From positions 234,953 to 298,952 of the forward strand of contig JANWWC010000002.1 of the NCBI GenBank assembly GCA_025056215.1: DNA of 64,000 nucleotides, read 5' to 3'. Positions 26,025 to 39,000 of the stretch are shown here, piece by piece (position 1 is the stretch's first letter; each line of letters opens with the position of its first letter). Made by a program: the position numbers and the translations under genes. Source of the stretch: Cytophagales bacterium. Lineage in GTDB: Bacteria > Bacteroidota > Bacteroidia > Cytophagales > Flammeovirgaceae. The notes under the pieces were generated by a model that was not told where the DNA came from, did no database searches, and saw only the letters and a list, made by a program, of their open reading frames with translations.

Positions 26025-27038
26025 GTGAAAAAAAGAAGCTTTGAGTCTGTTTTTCAATCGTTCGAACGCCTTAGAGTGTTAGTGATTGGCGATGTAATGG
26101 TAGACGCTTACGTTTGGGGAAATGTTACAAGAATTTCTCCAGAAGCTCCCGTACCTGTTGTAAATGTAAAAAAACGAGAAAAACGCTTAGGAGGTGCTTC
26201 GAATGTAGCTTTAAATGTAAAGGCACTTGGCGCACAAGTAACTATTTGTTCAGTAATAGGAGAAGATGCTTACGATGTAGGTTTAATAGAGCTTTTAAAA
26301 AATCATTGCATCTCAGACAAAGGAATTTTAATAAGCAAAGAAAGAGTAACTACCATTAAAGAAAGAATTATTGCAGGCTCTCAGCATGTTGTGCGCGTAG
26401 ATTCTGAGATAGATACCCCTATTTCTGAAAAAGAGACTTTTCAACTTTTAGAAAAAATTCAAAAGCTTATTTCTGATACTGATGTAATCATTTTTGAAGA
26501 TTATGACAAAGGAGTAATCACACCTTCTCTTATTAAAGAAGTGGTAAAAGAAGCAAATCTGAAAAATGTTCCTACCGCTGTAGATCCCAAGAAAAGAAAT
26601 TTTTGGGCTTATCACGGCGTAACTCTTTTCAAACCTAACCTCAAAGAACTTCGGGAAGGTATTAAAACCGAAATTTCTGCCGAAAATATTGATGAAATTA
26701 AAAGGGCCGTTCATGTTTTAAAAGAAAATATGAACGTTCAAATTGCTCTTGTGACCCTCTCGGAACAGGGTGTTTTCATTAGCAATTCGAAAGAGGAACA
26801 CTATATTCCGGCTCATCTTCGCCAAATTGCAGACGTATCGGGCGCTGGTGATACAGTAATAAGCATTGCAGCATTATGTCTAGCTGAGAAACTACCTTTA
26901 AAATACATTGCAGGAATTGCAAACTTAGGCGGAGGGCTTGTGTGTGAAAAACCAGGTGTTGTTCCTGTAGATAAACGTCAATTGCTTTCCGAAACAATCC
27001 GTGTCTATGGAAAAGAAATTGCTTCAGAGGTTCTCTGA
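26025..27038 (+). CDS. rfaE1: D-glycero-beta-D-manno-heptose-7-phosphate kinase (PfkB family)
   Basis: 337 residues with a GTG start at 26025. Signatures of the kinase half of HldE are clear: VIGDVMVDAYVWGNVTRISPEAPVPVV at the start, RLGGASNVALNV, KVGVITPSLI-like PfkB segments, and the anion-hole motif VSGAGDTVISIAAL near residue 270. It phosphorylates heptose-7-phosphate at C1 for ADP-heptose synthesis in lipopolysaccharide assembly. The nucleotidyltransferase half is not fused, as in other Bacteroidota where it is a separate gene. No ATG is available near this position. Confidence 0.88.
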   Translation: MKKRSFESVFQSFERLRVLVIGDVMVDAYVWGNVTRISPEAPVPVVNVKKREKRLGGASNVALNVKALGAQVTICSVIGEDAYDVGLIELLKNHCISDKGILISKERVTTIKERIIAGSQHVVRVDSEIDTPISEKETFQLLEKIQKLISDTDVIIFEDYDKGVITPSLIKEVVKEANLKNVPTAVDPKKRNFWAYHGVTLFKPNLKELREGIKTEISAENIDEIKRAVHVLKENMNVQIALVTLSEQGVFISNSKEEHYIPAHLRQIADVSGAGDTVISIAALCLAEKLPLKYIAGIANLGGGLVCEKPGVVPVDKRQLLSETIRVYGKEIASEVL

Positions 27039-27060
27039 AGCAACTCATTAATAAATTATT

Positions 27061-27639
27061 TTATCGAATTAAAACAGGAAACACTCCTGAAAAATCTGAG
27101 GAACCTGCATTTGGGTTATCTTGCTTAGCAGTTCCAGAAAAATGACGTAAATCTACTTTCAAAGTACCAGAAGTGACAGAAGAAGCATTTACTCGTAACC
27201 GAAAAGTAGTTCCTAACGGCTTGCCATCAGGATCTGTGTTTCGTCCTTCTACAACTACATCAGAAGCATTTCCTCCAGAGACTGGCGTATAAGTATAATA
27301 TAAAAGATGCTCCTTGCTTTCTCTTTCAATTTCAGAAGTGATTTCTTTTGAGTTTACATCATCAAAAAAACGAATTCTTCCATTGTACAATTTTGATGCG
27401 CCCAAACTCAATGTGTCTGTTTTATCAGGAACTACTACATTTCCCATCATTTTTCCTTTCCAGGCTACTAGGATTGTATCATTTGCATTTGATACATTTT
27501 GCAAACGAATTGTAACACGAGTAATTAGTTCATTATCGTGCTTATGGGAATGATCGTGGTCATGTTCATCTTTTTTACAAGATGAAAACCATAACAACCC
27601 TCCTATTAAACAAACGGAAAACTTTCTAAAATTTTTCAT
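27061..27639 (-). CDS. Histidine-rich lipoprotein, probable metal-binding partner of the adjacent TonB receptor
   Basis: 193 residues from ATG 27639, giving a lipoprotein signal (FSVCLIGGLLWFSSC; cysteine near residue 20) directly followed by a His/Asp-rich cluster KKDEHDHDHSHKHDNE. The rest is beta-rich (residues 40-190). A longer start at 27669 overlaps the receptor's stop and is less likely. It lies downstream of the ZnuD-like receptor with 22 bases between stop and start, so the two probably form an operon under the same operator. A surface or periplasmic zinc-binding role is inferred from the His cluster and the context. Confidence 0.7.
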   Translation of the reverse strand: MKNFRKFSVCLIGGLLWFSSCKKDEHDHDHSHKHDNELITRVTIRLQNVSNANDTILVAWKGKMMGNVVVPDKTDTLSLGASKLYNGRIRFFDDVNSKEITSEIERESKEHLLYYTYTPVSGGNASDVVVEGRNTDPDGKPLGTTFRLRVNASSVTSGTLKVDLRHFSGTAKQDNPNAGSSDFSGVFPVLIR

Positions 27640-27661
27640 AGCATTAAAAAATTTAAGTAAT

Positions 27662-29992
27662 TTATGCATTAGGTGAAAGAAGATTCAAAGGAACGTGCAA
27701 TCGAAAAATGAAATTTCTACCAACTTCATCGGCATAATAACGAAGGCGGTCTAAATAATCTCTATATGAAGTATTGAATACATTTCTTATTTCTAATGAT
27801 GCCCTAATTTGCTTAAAATAAAACGTAAATTCTACATTCAATAGCTGGTACGCTGGTGGAGGAGGAGCAAAATCGATATACCAGCGATTTTGTTTGGCTA
27901 CATGTAAAAGTTCTACTCCTGCTATCAAGCGATAATTTTTTGTCTCAAAAAAACGATAGTTGGATTTTAAAGAAACACGCCAAGAAGGCACAAGCGGAAG
28001 TGGTTTTCTCAAAAAAAGGTTTTCCGCTCTCACGTACATAAACTTGCATATATTGGTAAGGGCCTTATGGCTATGAGAGACAGAAACATCAGTGCCTGAC
28101 CAAAAAGCATTCACCTGCTGATATTCAAACAGAGGGAAACCCCCTCTTACTGTTTGAACAAATCTTCCTGTGGGATTCAAAAAAATAAAGTTATGAATCC
28201 ATTGAATATATGGAGAAAGTTCAAATTGCAAATTCTTTTCGGTGAATTGCAACATAGAAATGTATTTAAAACCTCGTTCAGCCTTTAAATTACGGTTCCC
28301 TACTTCAAAAGAAGCCGCTCCGTGATGAATACCATTGCTGAACAACTCATTTGCCTGAGGTGCACGCCAAGCAGAACCTAAATGATGTTTCCACGTAGCT
28401 TTATTGCCTATAAAAAATTGAATTCCCGAAGTAAAAGATAAATTTCGAAAAGAGTAATAAAGCGGAGCCTCTGACTCAGTACGCGGAAGTATTACATCTA
28501 AGTAACGCACATCATACCTCAATCCCATTTCTGCTTCCCAGTGCTGGCAACGTTTGTACTTTTCATGAACAAAAAAACCCAGGTTTTGTAACGTATAAAA
28601 AGGAATAAAATAACGCGTTCCATCCCACGTATTTTTTTGAGTTAAATAATTTAGCCCAATTGCTCCCGAGAAGTGATATAAGAAAGGTTTATGTTCAAAA
28701 ACAAAATCTGTGCTGTGAGTAGTTAGCTTAAAATGCAAATCAGGATATAAAATTGAATTCTGTTCTGCAGTACGACGCACATCTAGCTCAGCTCTATCGT
28801 TGAACTGCCTTCCTACAAGAAGTTCAAGCCTTCCTAAAGAAGTTTTCCACCAAGACTTAATTCTAAAAAGCTCATGCTCTACGCGCTGCATAGGTCTTCG
28901 AATGCGATAATCAAACACATCAAATGTTTGAGGTCTTTGCAAAGAAATTGCATATTTCAGATCCTCGATATTTCCGATATGCGCGCCAGAAAAAATACCT
29001 AACGTAGTATTAAATTGACTATAAAACACTTCAACTCCTAAATTTTTAGGAAAATACCCTACGTGATAAGAAAAATTTTTCTCTTCAAACCCAGTATTGT
29101 ACAAGTAATAGTTAGGTGTATGAAAATTTCCTGCTTTCGACATCGTTCCTTGAAGACGCCACTGAAGAGAAGGAAACCTGTATACGAAACCTTCTAATAG
29201 CATGGAAGAAGTTCCTTGCTGTCCATTGGTCATTCCTACCAGATGTATTTCTGAACGAATGAGTTGTTCTTTTTGAAGGCGACGCGGTTCTACAAGAATG
29301 ACCCCCGCAAGCGCATCAGGTCCATATCGCACCGAAGATGCACCTTTTATAACCGCAATGCTATCTGCTACAAAAGGATCTATTTCTGGAGCGTGATCAT
29401 TTCCCCATTGCTGACCTTCTTGACGCAAACCTCCATTTATTATCAAAATTCTGTTTCCAGATAATCCATGAATCATAGGTTTGCTAATAGCACTCCCTAA
29501 ATTGATAGTAGTAATTCCAGGAAGGTTTTTAAGAGTTTCTCCCAAACCAAAACCTCTTTTTTGTGTCAACTCATCTCGCCCGAGCGAAGTAGTAACTTGC
29601 GTAAGCTCACCCGCATACCTTTCTTCTTTGATTTCTATTTCATGAAGTTGGCAAGCAACTTGATGCAAAATAATCTTTTTATAAACAGATTCATGATGTA
29701 AATGAAAAATTTGCTCATACGGCTCATATCCAACATGAGTAACTACTAATTTGTAGTCCCCTTGTGGAATTTTATGAATTGAAAAACTTCCTAAACTGTC
29801 AGAGATGGCGTAAAAAGAATTTTCTTTTCCTAGGAGTATAATGGTCGCTCCCCAAAGCTCTTTAGCGCTATCTCCATCGAATACATGTCCTGAAAATGAG
29901 TACTCTTTTCCTATGAGCGCTGTAGATTTTGATTGAGCGCTTAAACTTTGGATGCCGAAAAATAGCGATATAAGAATAATAACTTGCAACAT
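27662..29992 (-). CDS. ZnuD-like TonB-dependent receptor (probable zinc uptake)
   Basis: 776 residues from ATG 29992 (a TTG 12 codons upstream at 30028 is possible). Signal peptide to about residue 20, a carboxypeptidase-regulatory-like domain (about 25-110; GHVFDGDSAKELWGATI), a plug with the segment PGITTINLGSAISKPMIHG, and RQEGQQWGNDHAPEIDP, then the 22-strand barrel ending in aromatic-rich strands. His/Asp in the plug loop (GNDHAPEID) matches ZnuD-type receptors that import zinc with TonB. The His-rich lipoprotein follows. The perfect palindrome at 29984-30000 overlaps the start codon, which supports control by a Zur-type repressor. The zinc substrate is inferred. Confidence 0.82.
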   Translation of the reverse strand: MLQVIILISLFFGIQSLSAQSKSTALIGKEYSFSGHVFDGDSAKELWGATIILLGKENSFYAISDSLGSFSIHKIPQGDYKLVVTHVGYEPYEQIFHLHHESVYKKIILHQVACQLHEIEIKEERYAGELTQVTTSLGRDELTQKRGFGLGETLKNLPGITTINLGSAISKPMIHGLSGNRILIINGGLRQEGQQWGNDHAPEIDPFVADSIAVIKGASSVRYGPDALAGVILVEPRRLQKEQLIRSEIHLVGMTNGQQGTSSMLLEGFVYRFPSLQWRLQGTMSKAGNFHTPNYYLYNTGFEEKNFSYHVGYFPKNLGVEVFYSQFNTTLGIFSGAHIGNIEDLKYAISLQRPQTFDVFDYRIRRPMQRVEHELFRIKSWWKTSLGRLELLVGRQFNDRAELDVRRTAEQNSILYPDLHFKLTTHSTDFVFEHKPFLYHFSGAIGLNYLTQKNTWDGTRYFIPFYTLQNLGFFVHEKYKRCQHWEAEMGLRYDVRYLDVILPRTESEAPLYYSFRNLSFTSGIQFFIGNKATWKHHLGSAWRAPQANELFSNGIHHGAASFEVGNRNLKAERGFKYISMLQFTEKNLQFELSPYIQWIHNFIFLNPTGRFVQTVRGGFPLFEYQQVNAFWSGTDVSVSHSHKALTNICKFMYVRAENLFLRKPLPLVPSWRVSLKSNYRFFETKNYRLIAGVELLHVAKQNRWYIDFAPPPPAYQLLNVEFTFYFKQIRASLEIRNVFNTSYRDYLDRLRYYADEVGRNFIFRLHVPLNLLSPNA

Positions 29993-30000
29993 GGTTGCAA
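29984..30000 (-). promoter_or_regulatory. Putative Zur-type operator at the ZnuD-like receptor start
   Basis: TTGCAACATGGTTGCAA is a perfect 7+3+7 inverted repeat centred on the A of the receptor's ATG (29992). The same half-sites recur at 46844-46860 in front of the COG0523 GTPase. Assignment to Zur is inference from gene content (a zinc-type receptor, a His-rich lipoprotein and a GTPase of the zinc-chaperone family). Confidence 0.6.
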
Positions 30001-30022
30001 TGCTAATCAAAAAATCGCATAA

Positions 30023-30039
30023 ACGCAACTATGTTGCAA
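30023..30039 (-). promoter_or_regulatory. Second, imperfect copy of the operator
   Basis: The inner arms GCAAC-TAT-GTTGC (30025-30037) are perfect, with the outer two bases of the left arm mismatched. Its centre lies 39 bases from that of the perfect copy, a spacing of nearly four helical turns that could allow cooperative binding. Confidence 0.5.
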
Positions 30040-30060
30040 TTTTTTATGCTATTAAATTAA

Positions 30061-30089
30061 AAAACGCCTTACGTTTTATAAGGCGTTTT
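30061..30089 (-). terminator. Strong terminator of the giant repeat gene
   Basis: A perfect 11-bp stem (AAAACGCCTTA at 30061-30071 with TAAGGCGTTTT at 30079-30089, 7-base loop) followed on the minus strand by a T-rich tract. It lies 8 bases past the stop of the giant gene and upstream of the receptor's operators. Confidence 0.88.
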
Positions 30090-30097
30090 AAAGTATC

Positions 30098-33000
30098 TTA
30101 TTCAACAGACATCTTTTTAACAAAACGAACCCCGTTCACTTCAAGAACAATCATGTACACTCCTGTTTGCAGATGCTCGGTAGCATAACTGATTTCATGA
30201 AATCCTGAAGATAATTCTCCATCCTTTAGAACATCAACTGTTCTTCCGAGCATATCGACGATCTTCAAACTTACATAAGCATCATTGGCAAGTGTAAAAC
30301 TAATTAGGGTACTATGATGAGTTACAGGGTTTGGAATATTTTGGTAGAGTTGTGTAACGGAGCTATTTGCTACCGTAACTACTTTTATCTGAGATAATCT
30401 TTGTTCCCCGTTTGTACTCACTTCTATCAACTGATAGTAATATGTTCCGCTACTTACTGTGTTATCAATGTAAGAATAAACATTCATATTCTCTCCCTTA
30501 GCGCGCAACTTCGAATCTAACAAGTAAGAGGCAATCTCATTCCATTGCAGCATATCAGTAGAGCGCCTGATAATATAACCAGCTGAATTAGCTCCACTTG
30601 CGGTTTTCCAACGCACTACTACCTGCGCTTCTGGTGCGACATATTCAACATTATACTCTAAAATTGTAACGGGAAGTGGATTATTGAATACTGTAGAGCC
30701 CAGAGTAAAGAAGCTGAAGCTGTTGATATGATTAGAAGAAACCAAGTAGCCCGCTGAAGGTGTACCCGTATAGTATTCGTTTCCTTCTGACCACCAAGTA
30801 TTGTAAGCGGGACCGCGACGGTGAGCAATGCGCAATTGACTATGGTAAACTGGATTAGAAGCGACGTCGCTAGCAGAATTCCAAGAAAGAATCACCTTCG
30901 GTTCCGTACTTGTGGCGTTCCTTGTTAAATCCCAGTACTCAAGGGCGCTTACGTGCGTCATATCGCCTGGTACAATAGCACCAAAACTCGGTGGAGTTCC
31001 TACAAAATACTCAGCAGTAAATGAAGCACCCGCGCTGAAGTTGTTGAAATCAGCAATTCCAATCTCTCTCAACACTCCATTTTTTCCTACAGGGAAACGG
31101 AAAGACTGATTAGTGCCTGTCAGATTTTCCCCTGCTCCAAATACCTTTGTTACGGGTCCACTAATGTAAGAAGCATCGCTACCTCCAGAAGAACCTGCAT
31201 AATTTGCACCTGTGGTAACGGCACCTGCCACACTTGCACCTGCTTCCAACGTTAAGGAATTAGTTGCACTCGTACCTAACCTACCAGCAATAAGGGTGAG
31301 TGTAGCATTCGTACCTTGAATAATTAGCGGAGAACCTAACGTTACTGCATTTCCACTTACACCTGTTCGGTTAAGTGTCAGGGTTCGTAGTGTTCTATCG
31401 GAAGTAGTGGCAGTAGAAAACTTGAGCGTTCCTGCAAGTGGCGAAGAAGAACCTCCAATAATCAAATGCGAAGTGTTTGAGCCCTTCAAAACCCCAGGAG
31501 TATTAGCTAACTGTCCATTGATTGTGAGAGTATCACCATTAATATTCAATACAGCGCCGCTTCCTAAAGTAAGCGTATCAGAGTTAGTAACACCTACAGT
31601 CAGACGATTAGCCATTGCTATTTCATGAGAACTTCTGGTGATAGTCAAAGATTGAAGAGTTCGTGTAGTAGGAGAAGTTTGCATCATTCGCAAAGGATCG
31701 AATTGTCCCGTTCCTCCAATTACCATACGAGACGTATTACTACCTACAAAAGCTCCTGTAGTTGCAGTGTGTACACCATTGATAGTAAGACGATTACCAT
31801 TTATGTTGAGCGTAGCACTGCCATGCGCCAAAGTGTCAGCAATTATTAAGTTACTTCCTAGCACATAATCAGGAGTACTCCGATTCATATAGAAGGCTTT
31901 CAAGGTATGATTAGAAGTTGTAGAGTTATCGAATACAAAGTTTCCGAGTGTACCACTACCTCCTACTACTAAACGAGATGCAGCGCTTCCGACAAACCTT
32001 CCGCCAGTATTAGAGTAATTACCATTCAGGAATAATGTATTCCCATTGAGATTCAATCCTCCCGAAGCAAGCGTAAGCAAACCTCCAGAAACTAAATTCA
32101 AATTTGTTCCAAGAGTTACGACATCTCCTCCTGCGCTCGTACGATTGATAGTTAAGTTTTGCAAAGTATCAGCTCCTGCAGCGAAATTCAAATTACTTCC
32201 TAAATTACCAGTTCCATTGAATACAAGAGAAGAAGTAGAAGAACCTCTAAAACCACCTGTTGTAGCAACATAGTTGCCTGCTGTAGAATTCAATGTAAGA
32301 GTATGACCATTTAAGTAGACAAAACTACCTCCTAAGCTTATTTGCCCATTATTAGAGGTCGTTCCTACAATTAAATTAGAACCTAAAAGGATAGAGTCGG
32401 AAGCAGTTCTGTTGACTGTAAACTCTCGAAGTTGTGTTGTAGTCGGATTAGTAAACGCAATAGCATTTTTTGCAAGAGAGCTATCGGCAAACACTCCATT
32501 ACCTAAAATGCTTATTCGAGAATTATCGGAGCCAGTAAAAGTAGCATTCGAAAGCGTTCCTTGACGACTCAACGTTCCAGCCATCGTTAAGCGGAAATTA
32601 TTCAAATCTAAACGACTATTATCTAGTGTTAGACGCCCGCGCACGTACATGTTATTTGCATCTGCATCGAGCACTGCAGGTACGACTGTTCCCGAAACAG
32701 TATCTAGAATTTTTACTGAGTTATTGCGCAAAATCAAATTAGCATAATCCCTTTCAGGATTAAGTGTATGATTAAAGGCGGCTAAACGTCTAACGCGCTG
32801 ATTGATTCCTGACTGATATACTACTGTTGAATTCGCATGTAAATTGATATTTGCACTTGCTGTATTCAATGGGAAACGAGTAGCAACAGTGGGGCTTCCT
32901 AGTGTTAAAAATGCAGCTGAGTCTACTGTTAAAATTCCAGTTGTAGAGTGGAAAATTTGAGTTGTACTATCTTGTAAATCGTTAAAGCGCTCAATCGTTA

Positions 33001-36000
33001 AATTACCGCGCACGCGCAAGCTATCAAAGACAGCAGGGCCTTTATAGGTAGAATCGTTGCTAATACGTTTGATAGCTATCGCAGAAGGATTCGGATTGCT
33101 ATTTCTAATAATCAAATTACCGTAATTTCTATTTTGGAGTGCCATACTACCTCCTGGCATATTTAAACGCGCAATATATTGAACACCTCCTGTTTTGTTA
33201 GTACCACCGTTATAAATTACCGTAGAAGTTGCATTTAAACTTAAATCGTTCACATAGTCATACCCAAGTGGAAATCTTGTGTTTCCTGTTCTGGAGTCGG
33301 TAGAATCTGCACCGAGAGTTAAGAAAGCTCCTGCTGCTAAAGTGAGTGTTCTTCCTGCCTGTCCGGTGATTTGATAACCATTGTCACACAAATTAGTATT
33401 CGTGTTTACGGTCAAATCTCTCGTCACGACTAATTCTCCATTAGCTATTTTATTAACAACCCCTGCAACAAAACCTGGCTGTGAAATATCTTTGCTCAAT
33501 ACTAAATTACGATATGCACGGGGAGCAACACGTCCCAATGCTTGCACGGTCTGGTTGAGTTGCCCTGAAATATAGCGAACAGTTGTATTAGAATTAGCAC
33601 TTCCCAAAGAAACTAACGAAGAGTCTGTTACAGGGAAGGTCGTAGAGTTCCAAGCAGAACCCAAATTTATAATTCTGTTCACTACATCACCCGTTCCCAT
33701 AGAAAATGTCGCGCCAGCAGAGGCCACAATCTGATAGCCTGAATCCAAAACTTCTGTACCGTCACTTACGATCTCCATAGCTGTACGATACATCAAGCGA
33801 TTTTGACCATCTGCAGTAGGTGCCCCTATGCGCGGACAAAGGATTTTGACTGCTAATCCAGAACCTCCTCCATGAGCAAATTGAATTCTTCCGTAAGTTT
33901 GGGCAGGATTGGTAGAAGAAAACAAACGGACATTTTGCGTAGTGCTTCCATTTCCACTGTATCTTATTGTAGAAGTAGCACTTAAATTGATATTATTATT
34001 CTGGATATTTAATGGGAATTCAGTAGGATTTACTCCTCCTATGAAGAGCTCTGAACTTCCTGCCATAATGAACTGACTTGTATCAGTACCCACGATTTGG
34101 TTTCCGTTATCCGTTAATCTTCCTACACTAATTTCCAGATTCCTGTTAAACCGAAGCGTATCTAATAAAATAACGGCACCAGAAGTTTTGTTAATTCTAA
34201 TATTAAAAAATCTATTTTGTGTATGAGTGCTGTGCGAGCGGAGATTTACGTTGTCTCCCCCCTGAAAAGTAACGGTAGTATTCTGGGCTTTAAAACGAGC
34301 CGAAGTAGATGGATTATTTACTAAAAAGCCACCACCACAATACACGTTCTTACTATTAAAGTCAACTTCACCTAACTCAATAGTTAAGTTAGGAACTAGC
34401 CTTCCTACACCTCCTAAACGATTCAATACTAAGCTATCTTCTAAAATCCATTTTCCTCCGGCTGCATCAAATTTAATGGGTGTTACGAATGGTTCTCCGT
34501 TACTTCTAATTACATGAGTTAGAGAAGTATCTACTACTCTAAAGGTCCAAGAGCCATTCAAGTCGTTTGTCCAGCGCGTAGGATTTGCATAAGAAACAAA
34601 ACTACCAGAAATTTCTATTTCAGATGAAGTAACGCCTGGCGCAGCAATTCTTGGCACTGGACCTGCTCCTGAAAGATAAACAGCCGGCGATAAATAGAAA
34701 TAACGACACGTAGCAGGTGAAACATCGATGATCATAGCTTGATTAGGACCATCAAAAGAACCTGCTGTGATAAACACAGAGTCCAAAGAGGTAGGTGTAC
34801 ATGTATTTCCATTATAAACTAATGAGTCTTGCGACCAATTTCCAGGATTGCTCCAAAGATTCGATACTGTATTATCAAGCGGATTTAATTGTCCACCTTT
34901 GCCAATCCAATAGAAACGTTGCCCTACAGTATTTGCAGGAAAATAAATTTCTCCATTATTATTGGCTACGTCTGTTCCTGCAGTATCGTAAACAGGGAAA
35001 TAAGGAGAACCATATACATAAATATCTTGAACAGTAACGTTTCTCCACTTCTGAGTGTCAAGAGAAAACATCAACCCTGCCGTGATATTAGCTTTTGAAG
35101 AGCGTACATAAATCCAACCATTGCAACCTACTTTTGCATAGATTCTACCTGTAATGAGTGTTTTAGCAGTGTCTGCTCCCGTAGTATCAGCTGCAAAAGA
35201 TATAATATTAAAATCGTTAGATTGGATAGAGCGAATAGTGTCGTTTCCTTCAAGCGAGGTAAACAACAAACGCGCTTCACTATGAAGATAAATGCTATCC
35301 AATTTATTGCGTTGGTTCATATACTCAAGCACAGTTCCATTTCCAGCTTTTATCAAACTAGTAGAAACAGTACGCTGAGCAAATTGCTGTTTGTTGTTAA
35401 CGTTAGTGTGTGCTCCGTATACGAGAGAGTCTTCAAAAATTGTATAATTGCCATTATCAAATCTAGTATAAGCTTGATCGCCAAAAATCACTTGTTTTTT
35501 GAATCTCCATGTACCTCTGAATATAAAAGGACGTTGCTGAGCAGCAAAAGAGCCGATGTTATTACCTGTTATCACACTTCCATACACAATATTTTCGACA
35601 GATGTACTTCCCCTAATTATATTAGTGGAGTCTCCATTAGTCATATTACTTGAAAAGTAGATATTTCCTAAAAACCGCTTAGGAGATGTTCCTGAAATAA
35701 ATAACTGATAAGCACTGGTATTGGGCGCCAAACGCGAAAAGTGATTAATAGTAAGAAGATTGGTTGTACCATCTTCTGAAAAAATATCATTATCAATTCC
35801 ATAGGTTGTAATACTCGGATAAGTTTTAGATGAATGATTTCCAAAAAATACTCTTACCAACCCTCTTGCTGGAGAAGGAGTATTAGGGTTATAACCAGAG
35901 GTAAAAATAATTTCAGCACTTGTGTCAGCCTCTAGTACAGGTTCGTTTACAACTCCACCATTATTTCTAAAATCCCATGCCGCATAAAAATCGCTTTGAG

Positions 36001-39000
36001 GGAAAGGTGGATGCAAACCAAAACCAGTAGCGCGGTATCCGTTCAAATATACTTTTGTATTCGGACGAATGGTTAATTTTCTCGGATTGTTAAAAAACAA
36101 CCCATTAGTATCCCTATAAGCATTAAAGAAACCTGCATGTATATTATAACCGTTGTTATCAAAATGTCCTGCTTGCAAGAAAATACAGCCGTAAGCGTTT
36201 CCATTTGTAGAATCTCTATCCACCACCAAACTATCGAGTAATGTCCACTTACCCCCTACTCCTCTAAAGTGCAAATGTGGAATTCTTACGCCTGTTGTAC
36301 GAATTGTTCGGAGAGTATCAGAGGAAGATAAAATAATAGCGTGCTGGTTAGGAGAATTAATCTGCCAAGGATCTGTAGCTTGAAAATTGATATTTCCGGA
36401 AACTCGCAACGGAACATCAAGGCGAAGGATAGGGTTAGAACCTCCGTCTAACGATGATGCTGCATTCATCGACCAATTCAAATTAGCACACGTAGAATTT
36501 CCTGAAGTAGTTACGATTTGAGAAGGCGATGTAAAGGATGCAGCATCAAAATAAACATTCGTAGTAGAATCAGGCACGCAACCGGAGGGAGCTCCTCCTG
36601 AGAAGAAAGACCATCTCGTTCCATCGTTCCAGTCACCCGCATTAGAAACCCAATACAATTCTCGATTAGAGCCAGTGAAAACGATACCCGTATTATTTCC
36701 TAAATTATAACTCAACATAGGATAACCAAAAGCAGTTAAATTAGCACTTGCTAAATTCACATCGCGGAAACGAACAGAATAAACAGAATCTGCCGTTCCT
36801 AAATGCATAGTAAATTGAGTACCTGTAACATCAGAGGCAACTAATGGTCGATTCGCTGGAGTCGGATAGGAAGTTGAACAGCCATAGTTGGTTGTAACAA
36901 TACTATCCACATATAGCGTAGCAGAGGGATTTACTAATATTTGAGCATTGGCTATCGCACTCCTTAAGCGAACGACGTTGATAGTATCGGCGTGAGAGTT
37001 ATTAAACCTAACAATTGGAGCATTGTTCAAATTTAAAAACATGATTCGCGCTGGGGCGGAAGCATTTATTTGTAATACAGTATTATTTGTAATCACATTC
37101 ACACTATCCAAAGCACGGAAGTTGCTGTTCGCTGTGTGGGTTACGCCTCCAGAAAAGACAAGTTTTGAAGTAGCGAATAGAGGTTGTTGGAAAGTTACAG
37201 ATGAAGGGAAATTGATAGTTCCACCACTTCCCAAGAAGGTCATACTGCCGTTAAATGTTCCTCCGCTAGAATAAGTTACATTTGATTGATGAGTAGTCCA
37301 ATTATTGCCTGCAAGAAAAGAACTATTCGCTACTGTTACGGTAGAAAAGCTATCTACTGTTACATTGGTAGAAGTGCTAAAAGTATTAGAACCACTGAAA
37401 GAAACGGTATTTACTTTTCCTATAGCAATATTCCTGAAGAGATTAGTATTGGAAAAAGTTGCTGTTGTGCTATCGCCAAGTGTCAAAGACGTCCCAGAAG
37501 CAAATGTAACTCCATTAGCTGATACAGCAGAGGAAGTTCCATTCACATTCAAATTCACATTTGCATTAAATATTACAGGGTTGTTAAAAACAACGCTTCT
37601 TGTGCGCGCAGTACGCACGGAAACTACACCATTAAAAGTAGAAGTACCATTAAAAGTAATATCATTTGCATTACCGCTACCTGTACCGGCAGTAAAAGCA
37701 TTGTAAGTTTTGGTAGATGTACCGCTTACAAACAAGCTCGCATCATTAGCAAGCGATATATTGTTAAATGTATGAGGGTTAGCATTATTCGTAAAAATAG
37801 TATCATTTCCGCCTACTCCCGTAAATGCAACGTTGTACAATGTTCGAGATATTGTACCCATTTGAATCTTGCCACCCGTCGCATTAGTAATGTTAATTTG
37901 AGAAGTACCTGCATTCACAGTCAAACCTGAAGTGGCTGACAAATCGAGTGCATGAGCAGTGTTGTTTTGTGAAAGATTAATGGTAGAATTTCCTAATGTC
38001 AAACTACGCGTTTTTGTGCCTATAGAAGCATCAAGTTGCATTGTATTTACTACAACTCCATTCGTATTAAGTGTGCCTCCTTTTAACACAATATTTCTTG
38101 CCACATTAAGAGCGTCTTGCAACACAAAGACAGCATCTTCCGTAGCACCTGAACTATTAAAATCTGCTCTAAAAATATCCACTCCATTAGTAGTAAGATA
38201 AACTGTTCCAGTAGAGGCAGAAAATAAGAGTAGATTGGGAGATGTAGGCGATGGAGGAACAATAGAAACATTAGATAACAGAAGCAGATTTCCTTTGATT
38301 TCAAGTGTATCATTCAGAAGAATTTGAGGTAAATCGGCATCATCAGTAAAAGTAATGCTCCTTGCATATGCATTAGTTGTAATGGTCGTTTGATTACTTG
38401 AAGAATTAGGGAAAGAATTCGCATCGAAAATAAGGCTATCTCCGAGCGTAGCAATGGCATTCCCTGCCCCACCAGAAGAGGTAGACCATGAGCTACAACT
38501 GTTCCAATCTCCACTGCCACCTACTCTGTAGAGAATACGAACAGGCAACGCCAAATCACCTGGGAAATATACATTTGTATTACCGCCGGCATTAATTCCT
38601 GTATAAGCATTGATATGATTAGCGGTTATATTGAGATTTTGAATCCTTACAGGCGCTCCTGTAAATGTCTGAATGTTACCCAGTGCTATAGAAGCAGCCC
38701 CTGGTGTTCCAAATAAACGTACTTCTGCTGCAGTACAAGCGGTAGGCAAAACAATATGCCCATTAATATTATAAGTTACTGCACTGTTAAAAGATAGCGC
38801 TTTCCCTGCTGGAACGTGAATTGTTTTTACAGAAATAATTCCCACACTTGAAGGACCTCCAAAATTTGCTGTATCAATACCATTGAAAGTAAAAAAGATA
38901 GTGTCTGTATTAATAGTTTGAGCTGTAGCCGTTAGCTCATTAAAATGTCTCCCTACATATATATTAAAATTGTTTGCATTAAAAGTGGCACTATTGTTTA

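Noticed and set aside
26114..26359. Cys/Arg-rich frame inside rfaE1
   Set aside because: Shadow frame of the kinase gene, which has full PfkB motifs.
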